Positions 7,628 through 16,068 of a stretch of DNA of 64,000 nucleotides are shown here, in pieces. The position numbers and the translations under genes were made by a program. How positions within the stretch are numbered: position 1 is the first letter of the stretch; each line of letters begins with the position of its first letter. The notes below the pieces were generated by a model, which saw only the letters and a program-made list of their open reading frames with translations, did not search any database and was not told the origin of the DNA. The stretch lies in the NCBI RefSeq assembly GCF_014650995.1, contig NZ_BMWA01000009.1, forward strand, positions 171,611-235,610, in the 5' to 3' direction. This DNA is from Streptomyces viridiviolaceus (GTDB lineage: Bacteria > Actinomycetota > Actinomycetes > Streptomycetales > Streptomycetaceae).

Positions 7628-8413
7628 GTGAGACGATCAGCGCTTGGCGACGAACACGTGGGAGGCGACGTCCGCCTCCAGCTCCGCCGCCTCGCCGCCG
7701 CTGCCCACCAGCACGCCGCCCGCCGACTCCGTCACGCTCACCACCGAGCCGGGCTGCACGCCCGCCCGGCGCAGCGTGTACATCAGCTGCGCGTCCGTCT
7801 GGATCGGCTCGCCGATGCGGCGCACCACGACCGTCTTGCCCTCCAGGCCGGGGTCGAGGTCGGCGAGCGACACCATGCCCTCGTCCAGGAACGGGTCGGC
7901 GCCGTCCTTCTCGCCCAGCTCCTCCAGGCCCGGGATGGGGTTGCCGTAGGGCGACTCGGTCGGGTGCCGCAGCAGCTCCAGCACGCGGCGCTCGACCGCC
8001 TCGCTCATCACGTGCTCCCAGCGACATGCCTCGGCGTGCACCTGCTCCCACTCCAGGCCGATCACGTCGACGAGCAGGCACTCCGCGAGCCGGTGCTTGC
8101 GCATCACGCGCGTGGCCAGCCGACGGCCCTCGTCGGTCAGCTCCAGGTGGCGGTCGGCCGCCACGGACACCAGACCGTCGCGCTCCATCCGCGCCACCGT
8201 CTGGCTGACCGTCGGCCCGCTCTGGTCGAGCCGCTCGGCGATCCGGGCGCGCATGGGGACCACACCTTCCTCCTCCAGCTCGAGGATGGTGCGGAGATAC
8301 ATCTCCGTGGTGTCGATCAGTCCGGACATACGTGCCCCTCGATGAGATCTGCCGGAGGCCACGGCCCCGGCGCGTGCGCTGGCCCTGCATTCAATTCTGA
8401 CGCATACCACTGA
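7628..8413 (+). CDS. Antiparallel ORF covering dmdR1, positional counterpart of adm
   Basis: An open frame of 261 codons (GTG 7628) runs opposite the whole of dmdR1. Long antisense ORFs are common at this G+C and normally I would discard it. It is listed because an antiparallel overlapping gene (adm) has been reported opposite dmdR1 in S. coelicolor, with protein detected. The predicted product is rich in H, R, L and A (LRRLAAAAHQHAARRLRH), with no recognisable domain and no clear ribosome site at 7628. Whether it is expressed in this organism is open. Confidence 0.25.
   Translation: MRRSALGDEHVGGDVRLQLRRLAAAAHQHAARRLRHAHHRAGLHARPAQRVHQLRVRLDRLADAAHHDRLALQAGVEVGERHHALVQERVGAVLLAQLLQARDGVAVGRLGRVPQQLQHAALDRLAHHVLPATCLGVHLLPLQADHVDEQALREPVLAHHARGQPTALVGQLQVAVGRHGHQTVALHPRHRLADRRPALVEPLGDPGAHGDHTFLLQLEDGAEIHLRGVDQSGHTCPSMRSAGGHGPGACAGPAFNSDAYH
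7637..8329 (-). CDS. dmdR1: Iron-dependent DtxR-family repressor
   Basis: Encodes 230 residues, the size of DmdR1/DtxR. It starts at ATG 8329 after GAGGGGC; longer readings upstream are shadows. The N-terminal winged helix is MSGLIDTTEMYLRTILELEEEGVVPMRARIAERLDQSGPTVSQTVARMERDGLV. Metal ligands of DtxR are kept in KHRLAECLLVDVIGLEWEQVHAEACRWEHVMS: M10, H79, E83, H98, C102, E105 and H106. The C-terminal third (residues ~150-230) is the SH3-like domain. With Fe(II) it represses siderophore genes. In S. coelicolor this gene overlaps an antiparallel gene, adm, and is under DasR control. Both features appear to have counterparts here. Confidence 0.95.
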   Translation of the reverse strand: MSGLIDTTEMYLRTILELEEEGVVPMRARIAERLDQSGPTVSQTVARMERDGLVSVAADRHLELTDEGRRLATRVMRKHRLAECLLVDVIGLEWEQVHAEACRWEHVMSEAVERRVLELLRHPTESPYGNPIPGLEELGEKDGADPFLDEGMVSLADLDPGLEGKTVVVRRIGEPIQTDAQLMYTLRRAGVQPGSVVSVTESAGGVLVGSGGEAAELEADVASHVFVAKR

Positions 8414-8540
8414 CAACCGTGCCGTGCCGGCAAGAGGACGGGCCGTGCGAGGACCCGGGCGTCCCGGCCCGCGGATTTCGCGGGTCGGATCCCGTGCGTC
8501 GGCGCGGCTCCCGCACGCCGCCCGGCCGTATTGACACCGT

Positions 8541-8556
8541 ACTGGTCCAGACCGCA
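8541..8556. promoter_or_regulatory. DasR-responsive element (dre)-like site
   Basis: ACTGGTCCAGACCGCA matches the GntR/DasR-type consensus ACTGGTCTAGACCACT at 13 of 16 positions, with the core TGGTCCAGACC palindromic around the centre. It lies 39 bases before the SIS-domain gene start and 212 bases before dmdR1, in their shared divergent region. DasR senses phosphorylated glucosamine, so the site would tie amino-sugar status to both genes. Confidence 0.75.
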
Positions 8557-8594
8557 CCGTGATCCGCGACGCAGCCACACCGAAGGGGTCCCGC

Positions 8595-9350
8595 ATGAGC
8601 GACCGCAAGCTGGCCGGCCAGTTCCTCGACGCGGCGATCGACCTGCTGCAACGCATCCGCGACGAGGAGGCCGGCACCATCGAGGCGGCCGGCACCCTGC
8701 TCGCCGACACGGTGGAGAGCGGCGGCCGTCTCTTCGCCTTCGGCGCCGGTCACTCCTCCCTCGCCGCGCAGGACGTCGTCTACCGCGCCGGCGGGCTCGC
8801 CCTGATGAACCTGCTCGCCGTGCCCGGCGTCGTCGGCGTCGACGTGATGCCGGCCACGCTCGGCTCCGCCCTGGAACGCGTCGACGGACTCGCGAGCGCC
8901 GTGCTGGACTCCTCCCCCGTCCGCGCGGGCGACGCCCTCGTGATCATCTCGCTCTCCGGGCGCAACGCGCTCCCCGTGGAGATGGCCATGAACGCCCGCG
9001 CGCTCGGCGTGAAGGTCATCGGCGTGACATCGGTGGCGTACGCCACCGAGACGAAGTCCCGGCACTCCTCGGGCACGTTCCTGAAGGACCACTGCGACAT
9101 CGTCCTGGACTCCCGGATCGCGGTCGGTGACGCGGAACTCACCCTCGACACCGTCCCGGCGCCCTTCGGCCCCGCCTCCACCGTCGTCACCACGGCCCTG
9201 CTCCAGGCGGTGACCGCCACAGCGGCCGGGGCGCTCGCCGACCGCGGCATCGAGCCGCCGTTCCTGCGCTCGGGCAACGTGGACGGCGGCCACGAGTGGA
9301 ACGGCCGGGTCATGGAGCAGTACCGGGACCGGATCTTCTACCGGTACTGA
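8595..9350 (+). CDS. SIS-domain phosphosugar-binding protein (UPF0309 family)
   Basis: Encodes 251 residues, starting at ATG 8595 behind AAGGGG. It is a single SIS (sugar isomerase) domain: FAFGAGHSSLAAQDVVYRAGG near residue 48 and VIISLSGRNALPVEMAMNARALGVKVIGVTS near 118, the two phosphosugar-binding loops, ending with LRSGNVDGGHEWN. Members bind or isomerise sugar phosphates, often of the MurNAc/GlcNAc type. The DasR-like site immediately upstream supports a link to aminosugar metabolism. The gene is divergent from dmdR1. The exact substrate is unknown. Confidence 0.93.
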   Translation: MSDRKLAGQFLDAAIDLLQRIRDEEAGTIEAAGTLLADTVESGGRLFAFGAGHSSLAAQDVVYRAGGLALMNLLAVPGVVGVDVMPATLGSALERVDGLASAVLDSSPVRAGDALVIISLSGRNALPVEMAMNARALGVKVIGVTSVAYATETKSRHSSGTFLKDHCDIVLDSRIAVGDAELTLDTVPAPFGPASTVVTTALLQAVTATAAGALADRGIEPPFLRSGNVDGGHEWNGRVMEQYRDRIFYRY

Positions 9351-9375
9351 GCGGGCGCCGGCCGGGGCGGCACCG

Positions 9376-10782
9376 TCACCGCCGCTCCCCGATCGCCCCG
9401 GCCAGATCCAGCGCCGTCGCGATCCGCACCGCCACGTCCTCCGCGTACATCGCGTCCGGCCGTTCGAAGGCGCTCCGGCCGCTTCCCCGCAGAAACGTCA
9501 CGACACCCAGCGTCCGCCCCCTGCTGCGCAGCACCGCGCACAGGGCGTGCACGGTGTCGGACGGCCACTGCCGGGCCAGCGCCCACTCGCGCGCCCGCTC
9601 GGCCGACACCGCCTTGGCACCCGCGCTCGCCCGCACCGACCCGGCCCGCTCCACGCACTGCAGCGCCGGATGCCCCTCCGCGTACCGCACCGGCATCCCG
9701 GCGGCCCCGCTCGGCACGCTCGGCCCCGGCGCGCCGGACGGCGTCGCCGCGACCCGGACCAGCCGCACCGGCCCCGCCGCCTCCCCGTCCACCGGCGCCC
9801 CGCCGGCCACGCGGTCGAGCAGCGCGTGGTCGGCGAACCCGGCGAGCGCGAAGTCCAGGTGGACGGTCGCCGCTTCCGCCGGGTCCTCGCAGTCGGCCGC
9901 CGCGCGCGCCGCCCGGTGCAGCTGGTTGGCCCGGAACCGCAGCAGCGCCGCCTCCTGCTCGCCCTGCTTCGCCTCGGTGACGTCCTGGAACAGCCAGCCC
10001 ACGCCCAACGGCACCGGCTCCTCCGCCAGCGGCGACGCCAGCCGCACGAACCCGCTCCGCCAGCACCGCCGCCGCTCGCCCTCCGGGGTGCGCACGCTCA
10101 CCCACAGCTCGGCGGGCGCGGGCGGGGCGCCCTCCGCCAGCACGTGCGTGAGCGCGTTCTCCAGCTCCTCCACGCCCTGCGCCAGCAGCTCGCCCAGCGG
10201 CCGGCCCAGCACGGACGTACGCCCGGCGCCCAGTGCCTGGGCCGCGTGGGCGTTGACGACGGCGGGACGCAGATCGGCGTCGACCAGGACGACACCCCAG
10301 CTCGCGTCCTCCAGCAGGGCCTCGCTCAGCGCGATGGACCGCTCCAGGTCGATCTGCGCGTGCACCTCGCTGAAGGCGCAGTACACCCCCGCGGGCCTGC
10401 CGTCGGGGCCGCGTACGGCAGCGGACTGCGTACGCACCAGCACCCGCCCGCCGTCCTTGGTCAGCAGCGCGAACTCGTGCACCTGCCGTCCCGGTGCCCG
10501 CATCACGGACAGCAGCCGCTCCGCGACCTCCTCGGCGTCCGCGCTGCGCACGGCCCATCCGGCGAACCCCTGCCGTCCCACGGCCTCGGCCGCGGTCCAG
10601 CCCAGGATCCGCTCCGCCTCGCGGTTCCAGTGCGTGACGACACCGTCCGCGTCGAAGGCGCACAGGGCCGCGTCCATCCCGTCGAGGAGCGCGGCCAACA
10701 GGTCCGCGCCGTCCCGCTCGGGCTGCTCCGGCTCCTCCGGCCCCAGCTCGTCGGTGGTCCCACTACGCCGGGAAGCACTCAC
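9376..10782 (-). CDS. PAS-domain sensory protein
   Basis: Encodes 468 residues from GTG 10782 (AGGGGG five bases upstream). Two PAS-like modules are visible: LLDGMDAALCAFDADGVVTHWNREAERILGWTAAEAVGR at ~30-70 and, after RSIALSEALLEDASWGVVLVDADLRPAVVNAHAAQALG at ~150-185, a second one ending in VGWLFQDVTEAKQGE. The C-terminal ~200 residues are GAF-like (LCAVLRSRGRTLGVVTFLRGSGRSAFERPDAMYAEDVAVRIATALD), as in SpoIIE/RsbU-type sensors, but no phosphatase or kinase domain follows. It may be a stand-alone sensor whose output partner is encoded elsewhere. It is soluble and monocistronic. Confidence 0.87.
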   Translation of the reverse strand: MSASRRSGTTDELGPEEPEQPERDGADLLAALLDGMDAALCAFDADGVVTHWNREAERILGWTAAEAVGRQGFAGWAVRSADAEEVAERLLSVMRAPGRQVHEFALLTKDGGRVLVRTQSAAVRGPDGRPAGVYCAFSEVHAQIDLERSIALSEALLEDASWGVVLVDADLRPAVVNAHAAQALGAGRTSVLGRPLGELLAQGVEELENALTHVLAEGAPPAPAELWVSVRTPEGERRRCWRSGFVRLASPLAEEPVPLGVGWLFQDVTEAKQGEQEAALLRFRANQLHRAARAAADCEDPAEAATVHLDFALAGFADHALLDRVAGGAPVDGEAAGPVRLVRVAATPSGAPGPSVPSGAAGMPVRYAEGHPALQCVERAGSVRASAGAKAVSAERAREWALARQWPSDTVHALCAVLRSRGRTLGVVTFLRGSGRSAFERPDAMYAEDVAVRIATALDLAGAIGERR

Positions 10783-11011
10783 CTGGACCCCCTGCAGGCT
10801 GCGTCCGCCGTACGGTACGTCGGTTCACTCAATGGCCTTCATTCAACTCGAACGTGACGCAGCACACATCAATTTCCCGCAAGATTGCAGGAATCGTTGC
10901 ACGCCGGCAATCCGGCATACGCCCCTGTCACCGGCCCTGCGGCACAGCGCCGGGGCCCACCCGGCACCGGTCCCGGCCTCCCCGGCGGCAGTCCCCGCGC
11001 GTCCCCCGCCG

Positions 11012-12637
11012 TCACCCCTTGCTGACCGCGGTGAGGATCTCCGGCAGTCGCCGTGCCGTCTGCGGCGCGGCCAGGCGCAGGCCGGCCACCGTCAGCGCGG
11101 CCCCGTAGGCCGTGCCCACCGGAAGCAGCAGCCAGTCCCACGCGTCGCCGCCCGCGCTCAGGTTCAGCCAGATCGTCAGCGCGATGACGGGCGCGCACAG
11201 CAGGGCGGCGCCGACCATGCCCCCGAAGATGGAGATCCAGGCGAGGCCGACCTGACCCGGGGCGACGTTCTTGTGGCCCTCCTGCGGGATGGAGTAGGGG
11301 AAGCGCGCGGATGTCCACGCGCCGGTCGCCAGCATCGCGCCCAGCAGCGCGAAGGACAGCCCCAGCGCCTCCGGAAGCGTCTGCCAGTCGCCGAGCATCG
11401 CCGTGGTCAGCACCGTGACGAGGGTGGCGTACGGCAGGGTCACCAGCAGCAGGGCCAGCGCGCGGGCGCGCAGCTCGACGTAGGCGTCCCTCGTCGAGGA
11501 GATCGTCATCGCGACCATCCAGAACGCGGACGTGTCCTGTCCGAACTGGTTGTACATCTGGATGCCGAGCATCCCGGCGGCGAAGCAGGCGAAGTAGACC
11601 GAGCCGGTGCCCTGCCAGGCGTTGAACACCGGGACGATCAGGCCGATGGCCAGCGACGTCACCCAGGCCGCCTTGGTCTTGGGATCGCGCCACACGTACC
11701 GCAGGGTGCGCTCCATGGTGGTACCGGTGCGGCCCGCCGGCAGCAGCCGGGCGAGCCCCGTCGCGGTGCGCTCGCGGGCGGGGCTGCCGTCGGTCTGGAG
11801 GGTCGACCCGTCGGGCGCGGTCATCAGCCGGGTGAGATGGCGCGCCCACACCGACAGCAGCAGGACCAGGGCCGCCGCGGTCAGGGCCAGCTGAGCGACG
11901 GCGATCCCGTACGCCCCGTCGCTCGCCGCGTCCACCGCGCCGATCGCCGAGGCGGGCGGCACCCAGCGCAGCACGCCGGCCGCCGGGTCGAGCTGCTCCA
12001 GGCCGGACGAGCCCAGCCGCTGCGCGCCGAAGTTGACCAACTGCGCCCCGACCGCGACGACCAGCCCGCTCAGCACCGCCAGGTCCCGGCCCTTGCGGCT
12101 GGTCAGCAGCCGCACGTTGGCGGCCGCGACGGCCCGCGCGAGGGTCACGCACACCAGCAGCGCGAGGACGACGGCGACGACACCGACGGCGTACGCCGCC
12201 CCGCCGTGCGCGACCGCGATCACGGAACCGGTGAACATGCACAGCGTGAACAGCGGCCCGATGCCGACCAGCGACGCCGCGAGCAGGGCCCGTACCAGCG
12301 GGCGGGGCCGCAGCGGCAGCATCACCAGCCGGGTCGGATCGAGGGTCTCGTCACCGCCGGGGAAGAACAGCGGCATCACCGCCCAGCCCAGGCCCAGGAC
12401 CGCCACCAGCAGCACGACCAGCGAGTCGGCGTGCGCGAACCCGCGCAGGGCGATCAGGCCGATCAGCTGGAGCGCGGCGAACAGCAGGACGACGACGGCG
12501 GAGGCGATGTAGGCGGCCCGCCGCCCGCCCGACTGCCGCAGCCCGTTGCGCAGCAGGGACAGCTTCAGCCGTACGAAGACGGACGTGACCGACGTGACGG
12601 CCGTGACGGAAGTGACGAGGGTGACCTCCGTGCTCAT
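11012..12637 (-). CDS. ABC transporter permease (multi-spanning)
   Basis: Encodes 541 residues with about ten hydrophobic segments (for example YIASAVVVLLFAALQLIGLIALRG and SLVVLLVAVLGLGWAVMPLFF in the first 100 residues). The ATG at 12637 overlaps the stop of the ATPase gene (ATGA), so the two are coupled as a two-component exporter. The N-terminus is an odd run of VTSV/VTAV repeats (residues 5-20), written by repeated GACGTGAC-like DNA. It resembles large ABC-2-like actinobacterial permeases, with a periplasmic/cytoplasmic loop containing RLMTAPDGSTLQTDGSPARERTATGLARLL. The exported substrate is unknown. Confidence 0.87.
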   Translation of the reverse strand: MSTEVTLVTSVTAVTSVTSVFVRLKLSLLRNGLRQSGGRRAAYIASAVVVLLFAALQLIGLIALRGFAHADSLVVLLVAVLGLGWAVMPLFFPGGDETLDPTRLVMLPLRPRPLVRALLAASLVGIGPLFTLCMFTGSVIAVAHGGAAYAVGVVAVVLALLVCVTLARAVAAANVRLLTSRKGRDLAVLSGLVVAVGAQLVNFGAQRLGSSGLEQLDPAAGVLRWVPPASAIGAVDAASDGAYGIAVAQLALTAAALVLLLSVWARHLTRLMTAPDGSTLQTDGSPARERTATGLARLLPAGRTGTTMERTLRYVWRDPKTKAAWVTSLAIGLIVPVFNAWQGTGSVYFACFAAGMLGIQMYNQFGQDTSAFWMVAMTISSTRDAYVELRARALALLLVTLPYATLVTVLTTAMLGDWQTLPEALGLSFALLGAMLATGAWTSARFPYSIPQEGHKNVAPGQVGLAWISIFGGMVGAALLCAPVIALTIWLNLSAGGDAWDWLLLPVGTAYGAALTVAGLRLAAPQTARRLPEILTAVSKG

Positions 12638-13410
12638 CGGGCCCCGCCGCCCAGCCAGTCGAGGTCGGTCCCGGCGTCCCGGCCGCCCGCACCGACGAGT
12701 TCGAGGAACGCCTGCTGCAGCGACGCCGCCTCACCCCGCACCTCGGCGAGCGGGCCGGTGGCGCGGATCCGGCCGGCGGCCATGACGGCCACCCAGTCGC
12801 ACAGCGACTCCACCAGCTCCATCACGTGGGAGGAGAAGACGACGGTGGCTCCGGAGGCGGTGTAGCGCTCCAGCACTCCCCGGATGGTCTGGGCCGACAC
12901 CGGGTCGACGCCCTCGAACGGTTCGTCCAGGAACAGCACTTCGGGGTTGTGCAGCAGAGCGGCCGCGAGCCCGATCTTCTTGCGCATACCGGTCGAGTAG
13001 TCGACGACCAGCTTGTGCTGGGCGCCGGCCAGGTCGAGCACGTCGAGGAGCTGGGTGGCCCGCTTGTCGACCTCGGCACCGGGCAGACCGCGCAACCGCC
13101 CCGAGTACGCGAGCAGTTCCCGCCCGGACAGCCGCTCGAACAGCCGCAGCCCCTCCGGCAGGACTCCGATCCGGGCCTTCACCTCGACCGGATCGCGCCA
13201 CACGTCGTGCCCGACGACCTCGACCGACCCCTGATCCGGCCGCAGCAGCCCGGTCACCATCGACAGCGTGGTGGTCTTCCCGGCCCCGTTCGGCCCGACG
13301 AGCCCGATGAACTTGCCCGCGGGCAGCTCCAGATCGATCCCGCCCACCGCGACCTGCTGCCCGAACCGCTTCCAAAGCCCCCGCACGAGAACGGCACTTG
13401 AGCCCACCAC
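12634..13410 (-). CDS. ABC transporter ATP-binding protein
   Basis: Encodes 258 residues from GTG 13410, preceded by GGAGGG. It has Walker A GPNGAGKTTT (~37-46), the Q-loop region, signature YSTGMRKKIGLAAALLHNP (~140), Walker B VLFLDEPFEGVD and the H-switch VFSSHVMELVESL. It powers the adjoining permease, and the DrrA/CcmA-like pattern points to export. The order ATPase then permease with a four-base overlap is typical of a two-gene ABC-2 exporter unit. No regulator is adjacent on this strand. Confidence 0.96.
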   Translation of the reverse strand: MVGSSAVLVRGLWKRFGQQVAVGGIDLELPAGKFIGLVGPNGAGKTTTLSMVTGLLRPDQGSVEVVGHDVWRDPVEVKARIGVLPEGLRLFERLSGRELLAYSGRLRGLPGAEVDKRATQLLDVLDLAGAQHKLVVDYSTGMRKKIGLAAALLHNPEVLFLDEPFEGVDPVSAQTIRGVLERYTASGATVVFSSHVMELVESLCDWVAVMAAGRIRATGPLAEVRGEAASLQQAFLELVGAGGRDAGTDLDWLGGGAR

Positions 13411-13457
13411 GATCTCCCTCCGTCAGAGAGAACCCTACGGGGGACCAGCCGGCCTCG

Positions 13458-13527
13458 AAGGGGCGCGGGACCGTACCCGCACGCGCACCGCCGCGGGCGC
13501 GTGACCAGCCACGCACCATTCGCGGCG
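13458..13527. repeat. Streptomyces-type intergenic repeat, copy 1
   Basis: AAGGGGCGCGGG at 13458-13469 followed by GCGCGTGACCAGCCACGC around 13496-13513. This resembles the dispersed intergenic element common in Streptomyces (a CGCGGGGAACTGCGCGACCAGCCAC-like pattern). A second copy in the opposite orientation is at 20601-20650. It fills the gap between the ATPase leader and the end of the PrimPol-like gene. Confidence 0.55.
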
Positions 13528-13563
13528 GCGACGGACGACCACCAGGCGGGCGGGAGGGCGCGC

Positions 13564-14217
13564 CTATCGGTCCCTGCCGCACGCGTACGCCAACGGCGAG
13601 ATCAACTCCTCCACGTCCGGCAGCCACCGATTCGCCGGCGTGGGCCGGCAGGCCCACTGCACGGCCCCCCGCGTCCCGTACCGGGTCGGCGGTGCGGCGA
13701 CGTAGGAGCCCTCCCCGAGCGCGGTGAGATCGAGGGACACGGGGGACCAGCCCAGCTTGCGCACGAGCTCCGGCACCTTGACGGCGGCTCCCGGAAGAAC
13801 GAAGAACCGCATCCGCCGGTCCGGCGCCAGCGTCACCGGCCCCAGCGTCAGCTCCATCCGCTGCATCCGGGCCAGCGCCAGGAACCCCGCGGTCTCCGGC
13901 ACGTCGATCGCGTCGAAGGTGCGCCCCGTGGGCAGCAGGATCGACGCCGCCGGCTGCTTCTGCCACATCCGGCGGGCGACGGTCGCACTGCCCGTCGCCT
14001 GTGTCGCCCAGTCCGCGCGCGCCGGGTGCGCGCCCGGGGCGGCGCACGACGCCTCCCCGCAGGAGCAGCGCTGCACCCCGTCGGCGGCGTCCAGCCAGGT
14101 GCCGGGGAACACGTCCCAGTGGCGCTCCTCGGCGTAGCGGACGGCGGTCTCCAGCAGCGACGCCCCGCGCTGCTGCGGAATCTGGGCGACTTGGGTGTCC
14201 GGGATGGTCTCTTCCAC
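13564..14217 (-). CDS. Bifunctional DNA primase/polymerase (PrimPol N-terminal)-like protein
   Basis: Encodes about 217 residues if it starts at GTG 14217, which has GGAG 11 bases upstream; GTG 14241 is an alternative adding eight residues. The order TAVRYAEERHWDVFPGTWLDAADGVQRCSCGEASCAAPGAHPARADWATQATG matches the N-terminal part of prim-pol domains found in actinobacterial mobile elements (aromatic/Pro segment, C-x-C...C, HPA..W). TFDAIDVPETAGFLAL sits where the catalytic acidic motif would be, but only D-x-x-x-E is present. There is no helicase or plasmid gene nearby, so this is a chromosomal orphan, probably a derived regulator or remnant. The domain call is moderate; function is unknown. 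Confidence 0.75.
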   Translation of the reverse strand: MEETIPDTQVAQIPQQRGASLLETAVRYAEERHWDVFPGTWLDAADGVQRCSCGEASCAAPGAHPARADWATQATGSATVARRMWQKQPAASILLPTGRTFDAIDVPETAGFLALARMQRMELTLGPVTLAPDRRMRFFVLPGAAVKVPELVRKLGWSPVSLDLTALGEGSYVAAPPTRYGTRGAVQWACRPTPANRWLPDVEELISPLAYACGRDR

Positions 14218-14481
14218 GTGGAACTCAACTCCCGCGCCCACCTCGGGTTACGGCCCTTCCGCGCGCGGGGGAGGAGCATCGGTTCCGCATTCGGGGCGCA
14301 TGGGTGCACGTGTGGGGGCGCGCGGGAGGATCCGCGGCGGGAGCTGGGTAGCCACGTCTGGGGCCGGCACCAGCCGTCACCCCGGCAATCCTCGCAAGCC
14401 TCGCATTGTCGGCAGAACGGCGGGGCATTGATCTTCACGGCCGGGATCTCTTCGTTCCGCCGAGACAGCAGGGGGTACGCC

Positions 14482-15867
14482 ATGGCCGCAAGGCCTCTCG
14501 TCGCGCGGCAGCCGAACGAACGGCTGCAGGCGCTCATCCAGGAAGCGGGCTGCTCGAACGCAGGGCTCGCCCGCAGGGTCAACATGTGCGGCGCCGAACA
14601 CGGCCTCGACCTGCGGTACGACAAGACGTCCGTGGCCCGCTGGCTGCGCGGACAGCAGCCGCGGGGCAGGGCACCGGCGATCATCGCCGAGGCGCTCGGA
14701 CGCAAACTCGGCCGTACGGTCACGATCGACGAGATCGGCATGGCCAACGGCAAGAACCTCGCGTCGGGCGTCGGCCTCCAGTTCTCGCCGACGGTACTGG
14801 GAGCCATCGAGCAGGTCTGCGAGTTGTGGCGCAGCGACGTGGGGCGGCGGGACTTCCTGTCCGGCTCCTCCGTCGCCGCGTCCGCGCTGGTCGAGCCCAG
14901 CCGGGACTGGCTGATCTCCGCGCCCGACTCGCAGGTGTCGCGCTCGGCCGGACCGCGGGTGGGCCAGTCCGACGTGGCCGCCGTCCGCGCGATGACGCAG
15001 GCGCTGGTGGAACTGGACCACCAGTACGGCAGCGGGCATGTGCGCCCGGTGGTCGTGCACTACCTCAACAGCGTCGTCTCCGGGCTGCTCGCGGGCTCCT
15101 ACCGGGAGGCGGTGGGGCGCGAACTGTTCGCCGCCGTCGCCCGCTTGACCGAGCTCGCCGGGTACATGGCCGTCGACACCGGCCAACCGGGCCTCGCCCA
15201 GCGCTACTACATCCAGTCGCTGCGGCTCGCGCAGGCGGCCGGCGACCGCGGCTACGGCGGCTACGTGCTCGCCGCGTCCATGAGCCACCTGGCCGCGCAG
15301 CTCGGGAACCCGCGGGAGATCGCACAGTTGGCGCGCGCGGCCCAGGAAGGGGCGCGCGGGCGGGTGACACCGCGTGCGGAGGCGATGTTCCACGCGGCCG
15401 AGGCGCGCGGCCACGCGCTGCTCGGCGACGCCCGGGCCGCCCAGACGGCCGCCGGGCGCGCGGTCGACGCCCTGGAGGCCGCCGATCCGGCCACCGGGGA
15501 CGATCCGGCGTGGATCGCGCACTTCGACGGGGCGTACCTCGCCGACGAGTTGGCGCACTGTCACCGCGACCTCGGGCAGGCCGACGCGGCGGCGCGGTAC
15601 GCGCAGGAGTCCCTGGACGGCCACCCCGAGTCACGGGCGCGCCGGCGGGCCATCGGCTACGTGCTGCTGGCCACCGCGCAGGTGCAGCAGCGCGAGATCG
15701 AACAGGCCTGCAGTACCGGGCTGAAGGCCGTGGAACTCCTGGAGACCCTGCGTTCCAACCGCGGCGCCGAGTACCTGGAGGACTTCCAGCAACGCCTGGA
15801 GCCGTACCGGGAGGAGGCGGTGGTCAGGGAGTTCGGGGCGCGGATCGACCTGCAGGCGGCCGCGTGA
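14482..15867 (+). CDS. HTH-like/TPR regulatory protein
   Basis: Encodes 461 residues from ATG 14482 with AGGGGG at 14470-14475; a longer frame extending back to 13501 is not coding. The N-terminus (residues 8-75) reads NERLQALIQEAGCSNAGLARRVNMCGAEHGLDLRYDKTSVARWLRGQQPRGRAPAIIAEALGRKLG, an XRE-like DNA-binding pattern. WRSDVGRRDFLSGSSVAASALVEP follows, and then tetratricopeptide-like helices (TELAGYMAVDTGQPGLAQRYYIQSLRLAQAAGDRGYGGYVLAASM). This architecture is shared with NsdA-type development and antibiotic regulators of Streptomyces. It is divergent from the PrimPol-like gene, with 264 bases between the starts. Target genes are unknown. Confidence 0.88.
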   Translation: MAARPLVARQPNERLQALIQEAGCSNAGLARRVNMCGAEHGLDLRYDKTSVARWLRGQQPRGRAPAIIAEALGRKLGRTVTIDEIGMANGKNLASGVGLQFSPTVLGAIEQVCELWRSDVGRRDFLSGSSVAASALVEPSRDWLISAPDSQVSRSAGPRVGQSDVAAVRAMTQALVELDHQYGSGHVRPVVVHYLNSVVSGLLAGSYREAVGRELFAAVARLTELAGYMAVDTGQPGLAQRYYIQSLRLAQAAGDRGYGGYVLAASMSHLAAQLGNPREIAQLARAAQEGARGRVTPRAEAMFHAAEARGHALLGDARAAQTAAGRAVDALEAADPATGDDPAWIAHFDGAYLADELAHCHRDLGQADAAARYAQESLDGHPESRARRRAIGYVLLATAQVQQREIEQACSTGLKAVELLETLRSNRGAEYLEDFQQRLEPYREEAVVREFGARIDLQAAA

Positions 15868-16068
15868 ACGGACGGGCCGCCGACGCGTGAACGTGCGGGA
15901 AACTCCCGCGCGCGGAGCGGAAAGGGACGTCAACAGCGCTTGGCGGCCAGGTTTTGTTACTGCGGTCACAGGGAAAAAGATCATGCCCGGTGCGGCGTGG
16001 CAGCGGGATCAGGGGACCCGGTAGCGTGAGCCGACGATTCCGAAGGTCCCCCATTCGTAGGAGTCCCG

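Noticed and set aside
9296..12865. 1189-codon plus-strand ORF
   Set aside because: It lies antisense to the PAS protein and ABC transporter genes; its Ser/Arg/Pro-rich product without domains is a G+C-driven shadow.
13501..15867. 788-codon reading of the HTH/TPR regulator
   Set aside because: The first ~330 codons run through the opposite PrimPol-like gene and a repeat; the ribosome site and similarity begin at 14482.
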